Source: Balaenoptera acutorostrata (Eukaryota; Chordata; Mammalia; Artiodactyla; Balaenopteridae). Taken from it: DNA of 64,000 nucleotides. A model generated the notes under the pieces. That model ran no database searches. It was not told where the DNA came from and saw nothing but the letters and a program-made list of their open reading frames with translations. A program made the position numbers and the translations under genes. Positions 30,001 to 35,125 of the stretch are shown piece after piece (position 1 is the first letter of the stretch; every line of letters starts with the position of its first letter). The stretch covers positions 54,008,356-54,072,355 of the forward strand of contig NC_080072.1 in assembly GCF_949987535.1 (NCBI RefSeq), read 5' to 3'.

Positions 30001-32564
30001 GCAATATAATTTGTTACTATAATTGACCAGTATGAAAGGTGCATTTCATTATGGTTTCAGTAGATCATTTTAAAAACAAGTCTCTATGTTAGTTTTCAAG
30101 TATAAAGTTTAAATAATTTGGTTTAATAATTAGAATATACTCAATATTGTAATATTCATTTTTTCTGTCTTTAAATTGAATACTGTTTTCTCAAACTTAG
30201 TTATTGAGCTTTATCATGAATAGTAATTCAGAAATTATATTTTGGTTCAATGATTCTCAAGAGGAGATGTCTTGTCCCCATAAAGAAGTGTATTAAAATC
30301 TTGTAAGGAATGAGGGATAGAAGGGAGCTGTAGAGCTCAAAAAGCATATTTGGTAATATAAAAAAGGACATTTCTGGGAAGGCAAAAATAAATCTGTTGT
30401 TTTACAGTCAAATTATGGAAAGGCAAAGCTCAACATAATATACGGCTGGCGATGCCATTTCTTCAGTATCAGGGATTCTCAATCAGAAGAGACCTTGTAG
30501 GGTACAGGTCCTCAGTCCCCTCAGGAGGGAGGAGGACAGTGAAGGGTGAGTGTTTTACATTTTCTGGAAGGGAGCATGGGTTAGAGATGTTGGAAAATGT
30601 TTCAAGGCTCATACAGTTGCTTAAAGTAATCACTGCTGTCAAAAGGGAAGCACTTTAGTACTTTAATGAAAGGATAATGTTTATTAAGAAAACTTGACAT
30701 TTTCAAAGTAATTTTGCTTTGCGCATTCATGTTCATTGAATTGGGTTAATTTCTATAATGGATACCACAGTTAAATATTCAGAATTGTGTAAATACAATT
30801 GAGATAGGAATTACATTAAAATATTAGGAAGAAATACAGACAAATTTAGACCTTAGATCAAAAGAGATAAACTCTACTTGATTTTCAGATAGGGTTGATG
30901 GAAGCCAGTCATTCAGTGTTTTAGAACAAAAAGACAGTAATCTGATAAGGAAAGTAGGGGGATGGAGGAAATGCCCTAAAGGGGGGCTTGGACATCTTTA
31001 ATTTCTGTGATTATGTGAGAGAGGTGGACTTTTCAGATAACGGAATAGAAGCCAACGTTAGTAAAAAGAATCCCAGCTTCCTCCTGTAGAGTTACAAACA
31101 CGTGAAACTACAATAAGCCTCCTTCAGATTAGCAGCATGAGAGAGGCTCCCGTGTACATCTAGACCTTGAATTTATAGTTCATATTGATACAGTTCTAAT
31201 TGTGTGTATATTTTTTGTGTAGGTTCACAAATAACAGTTGAAAATTAATTATGTATTGTAATTAATATCTGTACCTGCCTTCTTCTGTTAGTGAATGGTG
31301 TTACTGTACCATTTATCAAAGAGGATGTTGGGGGTTTTCCCCATAGTTCTTCCATTATAGCTTTTCTTAATAACCATGACTTTGGGGGTCTTGAGTTTGT
31401 ATCTGGTGGAAGACAAGCTTGTTTACCTCCTGAAGCCTGTCATTACTGTTTGTTAATTTGAGGATAGGGCTGTCATGGGGCTCAGAAGGAAGACACTTGA
31501 ATACAAGCAACAAGTTGTATTTGTGTGGCAGAGCTGGACTCAATTGTTAGACATTTCACTTTACAACACTAAAATGAATTGGTGTCAAAGCTTTTAGAAT
31601 TATGGAAAGCTAAATCTAGACAGAGTTTAGAGAACCATCCAGCCAACTCTCTCATTTTAAGAGTGAAGGATTCATATAGCCCAGAATACTTTCCCAAGGT
31701 CATCCATCCAGGGCCAAAGATAAGACAAGGATCCAAATGTACTAGATCCCAATTCAGTGCTCTTCCTACTGTTTACTACTGTCTCTGTTCAACAAATTTT
31801 GGATTTCATCCTTGTTATGTTTCAATACTCTATTGATTTATTTTAGGTTTAACTGATAAAGAATTAACATTTCAGAAGTGTTAAGATTGATCAGTGTCGT
31901 TATTACATATATTAATCACCTGCCAAACACACTGGCTCTCCTAGGATGTAGCTGGTATGCCAAATGTAAAGATTATTGTGTGTGATCACTTGGTTTTATG
32001 ATTATGATGTGTTTTAGTAAATGCACTAGTTATATTCTTGCTGATGTATTTTTGCTGATCTTTCATAAAGTGAAACTTTTGTTGTAATGGTACGTATCAG
32101 ACTGTAATCAGTGTTACAAAATCAGTATTCTACGGAGAATGAAAAAATAAAGCACTAACTGGAAAAAAAAAAAAAGTCAGTCTGTGACTCTAAAGATACA
32201 TAAATGACCTCTAAGATCAGTCTTGTGCAAGACCAAAGGTCAGAATTTATTCTACATTTTTTATTTACAAGAGAGTATCTTGCTGGATATAAAGCTTTTT
32301 TTGTTTTTGTTCTTTTTTTTTTAAGAAAAGAAACTAATTTATAAAGCAAAAAAATAGAGTGATAAAAGTACACATATTATAATTTATAATACTTACCTGT
32401 GTTGATTGTATTACTGTAAGATCATTAATATAGCAAAATCCTGCCCCCATAGCAGAACGAAGTCCTGCAGTCCCAAAAGTCATTCGGCAACAAAGTCTAT
32501 CTCGCAGCTCCTTGTTCATCCCATTCCTTAACAGATTTTCAATTTGCTCTTTTGTTTTGGGATT
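3695..32564 (-). CDS. PGM2L1: PGM2L1, glucose-1,6-bisphosphate synthase (exons 2-14, exon 1 missing)
   Basis: PGM2L1 is a cytosolic enzyme of the alpha-D-phosphohexomutase superfamily, best known from brain. It transfers phosphate from 1,3-bisphosphoglycerate to glucose 1-phosphate, giving the glucose-1,6-bisphosphate that activates other sugar phosphomutases. Thirteen exons were read directly: 32397-32564, 25993-26099, 25193-25277, 21690-21773, 15641-15834, 14597-14786, 13950-14047, 13061-13241, 10926-11019, 10467-10596, 10045-10234, 5900-6033 and 3695-3797. They total 1758 bases in one frame. With a 37-residue exon 1 the protein is 622 aa, the human length. All four superfamily motifs are intact: the phosphoserine loop TASHN (Ser175), the Mg-binding DPDADR (332-337), the sugar-binding FEESIG (433-438) and the phosphate-binding RTSGTEPK (568-575). 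PGM2-specific alternatives are excluded by paralogue features such as [12 protein letters not shown] and [10 protein letters not shown]. No frameshift or internal stop was seen. Confidence 0.97.
4256..4590 (+). mobile_element. CHR-2-like SINE in intron 13
   Basis: The tRNA-like head carries an A box (TGGCGCAGTGG) and a B box (GGTTCGTGCCC, one change from the usual GGTTCGAGCCC). It is followed by the CHR body and an AAATA/poly(A) tail. The flanking duplication AAATGAGATGCTTA is at 4242-4255 and 4591-4604. The element is antisense to PGM2L1. The long, nearly pure A tail and intact duplication suggest a fairly recent insertion. Confidence 0.95.
5216..5876 (+). repeat. Old L1 3' fragment
   Basis: Reads as a decayed L1 ORF2 end plus 3' UTR. 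It carries degenerate forms of the usual blocks: TATACCCAAGTGAAATGAAA, a GTCCATCCTCTGATAAACGG-like segment, and the sequence around the 'tggaatatca' site. It ends in a short TA run at about 5861-5875. Many substitutions place it among the old mammalian L1M families; the exact subfamily cannot be named by eye. Confidence 0.8.
5900..6033 (-). CDS. PGM2L1: PGM2L1 exon 13 (phosphate-binding loop)
   Basis: Encodes residues 545-588 and two bases of Ser589. It includes [19 protein letters not shown], the domain-4 loop that grips the substrate phosphate. Acceptor is ATAG|GTGCTG and donor is AG|GTGAGA. An old L1 3' end begins only about 70 bases upstream of the acceptor. Confidence 0.97.
6100..6365 (+). 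repeat. Old L1 3' end
   Basis: Has the standard order of an old L1 3' UTR: the 'ttatatgagg' block, GGTTGCCAAGGGCTAGCAGG, the GATCTGTTGCACAACAATGTGA block, and the CTTAAAAATGGTTAAGATGG end. A matching copy lies at 52995-53320. It lies just upstream of the exon 13 acceptor, antisense to the gene. Confidence 0.8.
6420..6625 (+). repeat. MIR-like SINE relic
   Basis: Matches the MIR central core in decayed form: a block like 'aataatcctgcaaagtaaat' (normal/decreasing counts of bases), then CCAATTTACAGACAAGGCTC, then AAGTGGCAGAGCAAGAAGTT. Ancient and of no visible coding value. Confidence 0.6.
7040..7960 (+). repeat. L2 LINE 3' region, split by a SINE
   Basis: A plus-strand L2 end running through the ORF end and 3' UTR. 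Recognisable blocks include 'tggattactgaaacagcgta', 'ctccctgcctgga', and 'gaattcagctcacagaagtc'. The final AATAAATGCCTGTTGAA at about 7937 lies beyond the inserted SINE. The part before the SINE is 7040-7608 and the part after is 7927-7960. Confidence 0.75.
7609..7926 (-). mobile_element. CHR-2-like SINE inside the L2
   Basis: A minus-strand CHR SINE. Its TTTATTTAT tail is on the left and the tRNA-like head is on the right, ending with the complement of GGGCTTCCCTGGTGGCGCAG. The duplication AGAAGGGTTTT is at 7598-7608 and 7927-7937. It splits the last bases of an L2 element, so it is much younger than its host. Its orientation is the same as PGM2L1. Confidence 0.95.
8495..8810 (-). repeat. 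Antisense L2 fragment
   Basis: Begins with the reverse complement of an L2 3' end, 'ttgagcacccactatgtagg', and continues with 'ggaggtgacatttgcatgaa' and 'aaaagcctgagca'. The order matches antisense L2 3' UTR, heavily decayed. Confidence 0.65.
9041..9094. repeat. TA dinucleotide microsatellite
   Basis: An uninterrupted TA run of 54 bases, grown from the TA-rich part of the host L1 3' UTR. A shorter TA run sits at about 9204-9220 beside the SINE. Such runs are usually polymorphic in length. Confidence 0.95.
9209..9578 (-). mobile_element. CHR SINE inside the antisense L1 end
   Basis: A minus-strand CHR SINE with its tail (TTTATTTATT) on the left and head on the right, ending in the complement of GGGGCTACCCTGGTGGCGCA. 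The duplication TAGTAGTGTGTATAT is perfect over 15 bases at 9194-9208 and 9579-9593. Its body includes an extra 'agtagttgtggc' repeat unit compared with the shorter copies. Confidence 0.95.
10045..10234 (-). CDS. PGM2L1: PGM2L1 exon 12
   Basis: Encodes the end of Lys481 and residues 482-544, starting [20 protein letters not shown] and ending QPNKKS. Acceptor GTGCAG|A, donor TCA|GTAAGT. Contains the [18 protein letters not shown] segment linking domains 3 and 4. Confidence 0.97.
10235..10466 (-). other. PGM2L1: PGM2L1 intron 11
   Basis: A 232-base GT-AG intron with no recognised repeat. Confidence 0.9.
10467..10596 (-). CDS. PGM2L1: PGM2L1 exon 11
   Basis: Completes Gly438 and encodes residues 439-480 ([20 protein letters not shown] and onward to NVYE), then two bases of Lys481. 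Gly438 finishes the FEESIG sugar-binding loop, which the intron splits. Acceptor TTCTTAG|GT, donor AA|GTAAGT. Confidence 0.97.
10597..10925 (-). other. PGM2L1: PGM2L1 intron 10
   Basis: A 329-base intron. It contains a run of T's at about 10751-10767 and a second at 10809-10819, but no repeat family I can name. Confidence 0.85.
10926..11019 (-). CDS. PGM2L1: PGM2L1 exon 10 (sugar-binding loop)
   Basis: Encodes residues 407-437 and the first base of Gly438. It includes [12 protein letters not shown] and [11 protein letters not shown]. The two Glu residues of FEES are the superfamily sugar-hydroxyl contacts. Acceptor TTTCAG|GAA, donor TTG|GTATGT. Confidence 0.97.
11330..11500 (+). repeat. MIR-like relic
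   Basis: Shows a decayed MIR order: 'tttatcaagcactgtaacag', then 'aatgctcacagaaactctg', then 'acagaggctcagaggttcag', and 'aagagacggagccaggattc'. Ancient, with many changes. Confidence 0.65.
11671..11970 (+). mobile_element. CHR-2-like SINE in intron 9
   Basis: A full-length CHR SINE starting GGGGCTTCCCTGGTGGCGCA and ending in an AAATA tail. The duplication AAAACCATCAAGA is perfect over 13 bases at 11658-11670 and 11971-11983. Antisense to PGM2L1. Its sequence is very close to the copies at 4256 and 34801, so these belong to one young subfamily. Confidence 0.96.
13061..13241 (-). CDS. PGM2L1: PGM2L1 exon 9
   Basis: Completes Asn346 and encodes residues 347-406, including [20 protein letters not shown] and [15 protein letters not shown]. 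This is most of domain 3. Acceptor CTCTACAG|T, donor GAA|GTAAGA. Translating through the donor adds VRIDN, which is intron. Confidence 0.97.
13242..13949 (-). other. PGM2L1: PGM2L1 intron 8
   Basis: A 0.7 kb intron, half of it filled by an old L1 fragment (about 13530-13890). Confidence 0.85.
13530..13890 (+). repeat. Old L1 3' fragment
   Basis: Decayed L1 sequence recognised from the order 'aatggcaaaaatacacagca', 'ggaaatgattacactgataa', 'tatagtatgattacaatttt' and 'ggtggttatctctggatagt'. The subfamily cannot be named. Confidence 0.6.
13950..14047 (-). CDS. PGM2L1: PGM2L1 exon 8 (metal-binding loop)
   Basis: Encodes residues 314-345 and two bases of Asn346. It contains [15 protein letters not shown]. 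Asp332, Asp334 and Asp336 are the superfamily Mg ligands. Acceptor TTTCAG|GAA, donor AA|GTAAGT. Confidence 0.98.
14048..14596 (-). other. PGM2L1: PGM2L1 intron 7
   Basis: A 0.55 kb intron containing one 5'-truncated L1 end (14169-14385). The remainder shows nothing recognisable. Confidence 0.88.
14169..14385 (-). mobile_element. 5'-truncated L1 3' end
   Basis: A 217-base antisense L1 tail (poly(T) at left, then 'tagttgatttacaatgttgc', 'gctgtacagcaaagtgattc', 'gtgctatacagtaggacc'). The duplication AGTTTGGCTAAATT lies just left at about 14154-14167 and just right at 14387-14400. This makes it a complete, short, truncated L1 insertion, not a fragment of something larger. Confidence 0.9.
14597..14786 (-). 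CDS. PGM2L1: PGM2L1 exon 7
   Basis: Completes Arg250 and encodes residues 251-313, including [20 protein letters not shown] and [20 protein letters not shown], ending GESVL. Acceptor TTTACAG|G, donor CTG|GTATAT, a weaker donor than its neighbours. The HTSFHGVG motif is typical of the PGM2/PGM2L1 branch. Confidence 0.97.
14787..15640 (-). other. PGM2L1: PGM2L1 intron 6
   Basis: A 0.85 kb intron. More than half is an antisense old L1 (15040-15545). The bases 14787-15039 show nothing recognisable. Confidence 0.85.
15040..15545 (-). repeat. Old antisense L1 3' fragment
   Basis: Antisense L1M sequence recognised from 'taacagctttattgagaggt', 'cacagagttgttcgaccatt', 'ggctttcactatattc', 'tccatgttgtagtatgcaac' and 'cattgtatggatatactaca'. 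It is clearly diverged, so ancient. Confidence 0.8.
15641..15834 (-). CDS. PGM2L1: PGM2L1 exon 6
   Basis: Encodes residues 186-249 and two bases of Arg250: [20 protein letters not shown], through [20 protein letters not shown], to NICFH. Acceptor TCTAG|GTT, donor AG|GTATCC. A CHR SINE lies only 97 bases upstream of the acceptor. Confidence 0.97.
15932..16234 (+). mobile_element. CHR SINE close to exon 6
   Basis: A CHR SINE starting TGGACTTTCCTGGTGGTGCA, with an AAATA tail. The perfect duplication AAAAAGAAGCATACC is at 15917-15931 and 16235-16249. It is antisense to PGM2L1, so the gene strand carries its T-rich tail complement upstream of the exon 6 acceptor. Confidence 0.95.
16785..16900 (+). 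repeat. Possible CR1/L3-type relic
   Basis: The block 'ttcacaggatctcaaggtta' followed by 'gaagggactctgcttaggga' resembles the common ancient motif 'ttagagttgaaagggacctt'. This is a weak match made by eye only. Confidence 0.35.
17400..17790 (+). repeat. Unnamed ancient interspersed repeat, copy 1
   Basis: The end of this segment, TTACGTGAGAAAAATAAATT then 'cttaagccacttttgtgggt' and 'cctgcagcagaaagtatcc', resembles the end of the copy at 43895-44285 (gagagaaatt, tttaagccattac, ctgtaccctaatac). The shared order identifies one family. I recognise the family by eye but cannot name it safely. An open frame of 77 codons here (17514-17747) is not coding. Confidence 0.5.
17790..18480 (+). repeat. Old L1 fragments
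   Basis: Decayed L1 sequence: 'aatacccaggaataaactta' (ORF2 end), 'aaatcaacaaggaaaagagc', 'aaaaatgggcaaaaccttta' and 'gaaaagaagctcaaccttac'. These fit the order of ORF2 and its 3' end in an old L1. Confidence 0.7.
18485..18670. repeat. Probable hAT-Charlie DNA transposon relic
   Basis: The blocks 'aatataatgtgagccacaat', 'gtgtattttacacttacaga', 'catctcaattcagactagtc' and 'ggtagctggtggctatcagt' match a common short non-autonomous hAT family as I remember it. The inverted ends are too decayed to place exactly. Confidence 0.5.
18685..18925 (+). repeat. MIR SINE
   Basis: A well-preserved MIR order: 'acatttattatttaccggag', 'actatctcccttaatcctta', 'tagatggagaaactaaagca', 'gaaatcaagtaacttgactt', 'gagtggcagaggtaggtttc'. 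Confidence 0.8.
18930..19560 (+). repeat. Old L1 fragment split by a SINE
   Basis: L1-type sequence ('tagaatagcattcactgtag', 'ttcatcaacagaggactggt', 'taaataaattacaactcatc') resumes after the SINE at 19415 with 'aaagatgaaacagtattt'. Confidence 0.65.
19073..19399 (-). mobile_element. CHR-2-like SINE in intron 5
   Basis: A minus-strand CHR SINE with its tail on the left and its head ending at the complement of GGGCTTCCCTGGTGGCGCAG. The duplication is ATCTATATAGGTTTTT at 19057-19072 and ATCTATGTAGGTTTTT at 19400-19415, one mismatch. The T-rich tail is interrupted by 'aaagggtgttgga' at about 19080-19092. Confidence 0.92.
19560..20635 (-). repeat. Long antisense L2 LINE fragment
   Basis: Antisense L2 from its 3' end inward: 'gagggtctactatgtgacaa', 'ggtggccagggaaggtctct', 'ggctcagagtgggaaa', 'aaaagatcatctggctgctt', 'ggactgcaggggagaaaaat', and the ORF2 end at 20520-20600 ('gagatgcccgttaggcatcc'). 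At about 1.07 kb this is one of the longest L2 pieces here. A 158-codon minus frame inside it is chance. Confidence 0.75.
20640..21080 (+). repeat. Sense L2 LINE fragment
   Basis: Sense L2 ORF2: 'cttgagctctttttctaacc', then 'cttcagcgcagatttctccc', 'tgagcaacagatctacatat' and 'tcaactgcctacaggtcact'. In frame, one part reads [12 protein letters not shown], a decayed copy of the L2 reverse transcriptase end. It abuts the antisense L2 to its left. Confidence 0.7.
21690..21773 (-). CDS. PGM2L1: PGM2L1 exon 5 (catalytic phosphoserine)
   Basis: Encodes residues 158-185 as 28 whole codons: [20 protein letters not shown] then RKEDNGYK. Ser175 in TASHN is the residue that carries the phosphate. Acceptor TTTTAG|CCA, donor AAG|GTAAAC. 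Confidence 0.98.
23444..24620. mobile_element. Tigger (Tc1/mariner) DNA transposon relic
   Basis: The terminal inverted repeats match in the part TCCTTGCTTTGCA (left at 23450-23462, right as its complement near 24602-24614). The interior encodes the decayed C-terminal part of a pogo/CENPB-type transposase on the plus strand. Examples are [20 protein letters not shown] at about 23874 and, after the [17 protein letters not shown] and [18 protein letters not shown]. Tigger-type transposases end like this. Stop codons interrupt the frame, so it is inactive. A TA target duplication is consistent with the flanks. Confidence 0.85.
24080..24207 (+). mobile_element. CHR-1-like SINE inside the Tigger
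   Basis: A short CHR-type SINE: 'ttccctgatggtccagtggt', a B box GGTTCAATCCC, 'gggaactaagatcccgcaag', then an A-rich tail of GAAA units. The duplication GAAAGTACAAA is at 24069-24079 and 24208-24218. Confidence 0.92.
25193..25277 (-). CDS. PGM2L1: PGM2L1 exon 4
   Basis: Completes Arg129 and encodes residues 130-157: [20 protein letters not shown] then RYVPTPFV. Acceptor TTTTAG|G, donor GTA|GTAAGT. Confidence 0.97.
25278..25992 (-). other. PGM2L1: PGM2L1 intron 3
   Basis: A 0.7 kb GT-AG intron with no recognised repeat or other feature. Confidence 0.9.
25993..26099 (-). CDS. PGM2L1: PGM2L1 exon 3
   Basis: Encodes residues 94-128 and two bases of Arg129: [20 protein letters not shown] then [15 protein letters not shown]. 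Acceptor TTCAG|GGG. The donor AG|GTACAG is weaker than the usual GTAAGT. GYDTRG is the domain-1 strand seen across the superfamily. Confidence 0.97.
28113..32175 (+). pseudogene. ACADSB: ACADSB processed retrocopy (short/branched-chain acyl-CoA dehydrogenase)
   Basis: An intronless copy of the ACADSB mRNA, from its 5' UTR to a poly(A) tail. It has an AATAAA signal at 32146-32151, cleavage about 11 bases later and 13 A's. The target duplication AAAGTCAG is at 28105-28112 and 32173-32180, with further A's. The parent enzyme works in the mitochondrial matrix, oxidising 2-methylbutyryl-CoA in isoleucine breakdown. Reading starts at ATG 28170 with a Leu/Arg-rich presequence ([15 protein letters not shown]) and runs 123 codons to a TAG at 28539-28541, made by a one-base deletion (GAGGAA then TAG in place of a Leu-Ala pair). 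An eight-base deletion near 28625 loses part of a TEEQK segment. Together they remove nine bases, so the downstream frame returns to the original one and runs open to the true stop at 29447. That part keeps [10 protein letters not shown] and the catalytic Glu in IYEGTSNIQ. The 3' UTR holds a MIR relic. Confidence 0.95.
28605..29447 (+). pseudogene. ACADSB: Long open part of the ACADSB retrocopy
   Basis: The open frame gives about 280 residues covering the middle and C-terminal domains. It has acyl-CoA dehydrogenase features: [20 protein letters not shown] near its residue 22, [80 protein letters not shown] and [16 protein letters not shown]. The SEAGAGSN has Asn where the family usually has Asp. 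The first in-frame ATG is 28659. The N-terminal helical domain is cut off, so a stable dehydrogenase is unlikely. Expression cannot be judged. Confidence 0.8.
32397..32564 (-). CDS. PGM2L1: PGM2L1 exon 2 (first coding exon in the window)
   Basis: Encodes residues 38-93 as 56 whole codons: [63 protein letters not shown] is the domain-1 motif of the PGM2 branch. Acceptor TTATAG|AAT, donor CAG|GTAAGT. It begins in phase 0, as expected if exon 1 ends with Lys37. Confidence 0.97.
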
Positions 32565-33684
32565 CTATAAAAAAGATGTATTAAAAGTAAATCAGGATCA
32601 CAAGTAGAGTCCTAATATGAAGCCCTTCTGAGGAAGCAATAAGTATTATTCATACATAACAAGGTTCTACGTTGACTATAAATTCCACAGTGCTACTTAT
32701 TATTATTAGTATGTATAATAAAAAAACACCTGCCATTTATTGAGTCCCCAAAGAGGCCAGACCCTATTGAGTGTGATTTACATATCTCTAATTGTCATAT
32801 TTTTAAAATAATATATTCAAGAATTTTTTTAACAAATTGACAAGAGCTATGGATCCAAAATAAACCTCTTAGTCAAAAATGATATCAATTAAAGTCTATG
32901 TTAAGTTTTAAAAGAAATATGGAAGCTATTAGATAAATGCCATCAAAACATGCCTATTAAATAATTCCTAAACATCTGTAATTCAAAATGGCCAGATAAG
33001 CCTTACTGCTCTTTAAAGTCACAGAAATCCGTTCAATTTATCTACAGCAAAAGTTGACCATGAAAAGGTCTTAAGTGTTAAATGTGGACTTGGTTAAGAG
33101 TGAGAATGAAAATTCAGTCCAAATCTGGCTTGTGAAGCAAGACATGCCAACATCTTTATTTTAGGGTTCGTATTTCATTAGCACATACTTCAACTTATTT
33201 TCATAAAGCTCAGGGTGCCTATAACTGAAAACAGAGCTTCACAAATGAGTAGCAAGTTTTGAATAGAAATGCAATTACAATAAGAATAAAACTTAAATGG
33301 AATTTTCCAGTATTTTCTTTTTAGGAGAAAGAGTCAAATAATAAGAAAATAAGGTAAAGCATAACTTCTCTCTTCCATACCATACATAATATGGATTTAG
33401 TCCATACTAACTGCATAGATTGTCTACATCTACAGTCTACATAATGACAATGAATATTCAGAAAGATAAACCAAGGCACTTGAAAGATGCTAAATATTAG
33501 AGTATATTTGTACTTGTAAAGAAATAAAATCATATTAATATGTAATTTAAACAAAAAGGTATTCTGGGGATAGTAGAAATTAAAGTAACCAGAGGACATG
33601 TCACAAAGTAATGAGAAGCCATGGAAATTTTGATCAATTGAAATTGTAATCTGCTTAAACTAGATAGATGTTAAAAAAAATGTG

Positions 33685-33689
<5 letters not shown>

Positions 33690-33725
<36 letters not shown>

Positions 33726-33740
33726 ACACACACACATATA
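33690..33740. repeat. TA/CA microsatellite
   Basis: A compound run: TATATATA, then CA repeats from about 33695 to 33736 with one T interruption, then TATAGAGAGAGAGA. Such runs are usually length-variable. Confidence 0.92.
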
Positions 33741-33757
33741 GAGAGAGAGAGCGCCTT

Positions 33758-33774
33758 TTTTTTTTTTTTTTTTT
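33758..33774 (-). mobile_element. Tail-only retrotransposition event
   Basis: Seventeen T's are flanked by the perfect 13-base duplication GAGAGAGCGCCTT at 33745-33757 and 33775-33787. No element body is present. The structure fits target-primed reverse transcription that stopped inside the poly(A) tail. Confidence 0.65.
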
Positions 33775-34194
33775 GAGAGAGCGCCTTGACTCAAGGAGTC
33801 TCTATTTCATAAATGGCACAAACCAACAAATATAGAGCCTACATTAAAATATGAATAGCTATTAAGAGAAAAATCTAAACAATAAGATTATCTGGGGTAC
33901 TATATATTATTCTAATGTCTAAGATATCGCCAGATTTGATACAGAGGTCAGAGACTTGAAAAGAGTTAACATTTAAAAATAGGTTATAAGAAAGACAAAA
34001 ATTGAAAAGACTGAAAAACTTCAGTACTATAGAGGGTACAAGGCAGTGTCATACAGTTAGTGGCATTGAAATTGGGATAGTCTTTTTAGAGTGATTTTGC
34101 AGCAATTATCAATATTTAAACTGCATATGCCTTTTGGCCCATAGATTTCTCTGTCCACAGTAATACCTTCACGTGAACAAGGTTCATTCATACA

Positions 34195-34350
34195 AGAATA
34201 TTCACTGCAGTATCTTACTGGTAGTAGTATTATAACCATTGTATTGATGAAGAGATTAAGGTTTAGAGAAGGAGCCTCGTAACACTGAGCTAATACTGGA
34301 AGTCTAGATAGGATTTGAATCCAGGTTGGTCTGGCTCTAAAGCCTATACC
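34195..34350 (+). repeat. MIR relic
   Basis: The order 'ttgatgaagagattaaggtt', 'tagagaaggagcctcgtaac', 'atttgaatccaggttggtct' and 'ggctctaaagcctatacc' fits the 3' half of MIR. Confidence 0.7.
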
Positions 34351-34800
34351 ATCTCACTATAAACAAAATAATTATGTAGGGCAGGTTAATAATACTTCTA
34401 ATAATAATTTAACTCCAGCTACAAAGCAAAAAATATTCCTTTTTATTACAGCTGTATAAATATAAAAATGATCCACCAGACATGAATGCTATTAGGTTAC
34501 TGAGTATACTTCCTAATATTTATTGCACAGCTACTAGAGTAGGGCCTAAAAATTCTATTTTCTGTTATACATCACAACCAGTTCTAACCTAATTCCTGGT
34601 TCTGAAAAAGCCTGTAAATTGGAGAAAAATAAAAATGGGTAAAGAATCATGATGCATTAGAAATAAGCAAATCTTTATGGTAAAAAGAGCTAAATGACGA
34701 GGTGACAGTTATTTGAAATCTACTTTAAAGTCAGATTTCTCTACTATTTCATAGCTAGACATTAAATTAGATGTTGATGTTACAAACATTTAAAAATGTA

Positions 34801-35125
34801 GGGGCTTCCCTGGTGGCGCAGTGGTTGAGAATCTGCCTGCCAATGCAGGGGACACGGGTTCGAGCCCTGGTCTGGGAAGATCCCACATGCCACGGAGCAA
34901 CTAGGCCCGTGAGCCACAACTGCTGAGCCTGCGCGTCTGGAGCCTGCGCTCCGCAACAAGAGAGGCCGCGATAGTGAGAGGCCCGCGCACCGCGATGAAG
35001 AGTGGCCCCCGCATGCCGCAAGTCGAAAAAGCCCTCGCACAGAAACGAAGACCCAACACAGCCAAAAATAAAATAATTAATTAATTAATTAAAAGAAAAA
35101 AAAAATTTTTTTAAAAATAAAAAAA
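34801..35125 (+). mobile_element. CHR-2-like SINE in intron 1
   Basis: A full-length CHR SINE starting GGGGCTTCCCTGGTGGCGCA, with A box TGGCGCAGTGG and B box GGTTCGAGCCC. The duplication AAAAATGTA is at 34792-34800 and 35126-35134. The tail includes ATTA units. Its low divergence from the copies at 4256 and 11671 points to a young subfamily. Confidence 0.95.

Larger units (their letters stand above)
26100..32396 (-). other. PGM2L1: PGM2L1 intron 2
   Basis: A 6.3 kb intron. Its 5' two-thirds in gene order is the ACADSB retrocopy (28113-32175). The rest, 26100-28100, appears free of identifiable repeats except a short antisense L2-like piece near 26978-27045 and a TG run near 27150. Confidence 0.85.
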
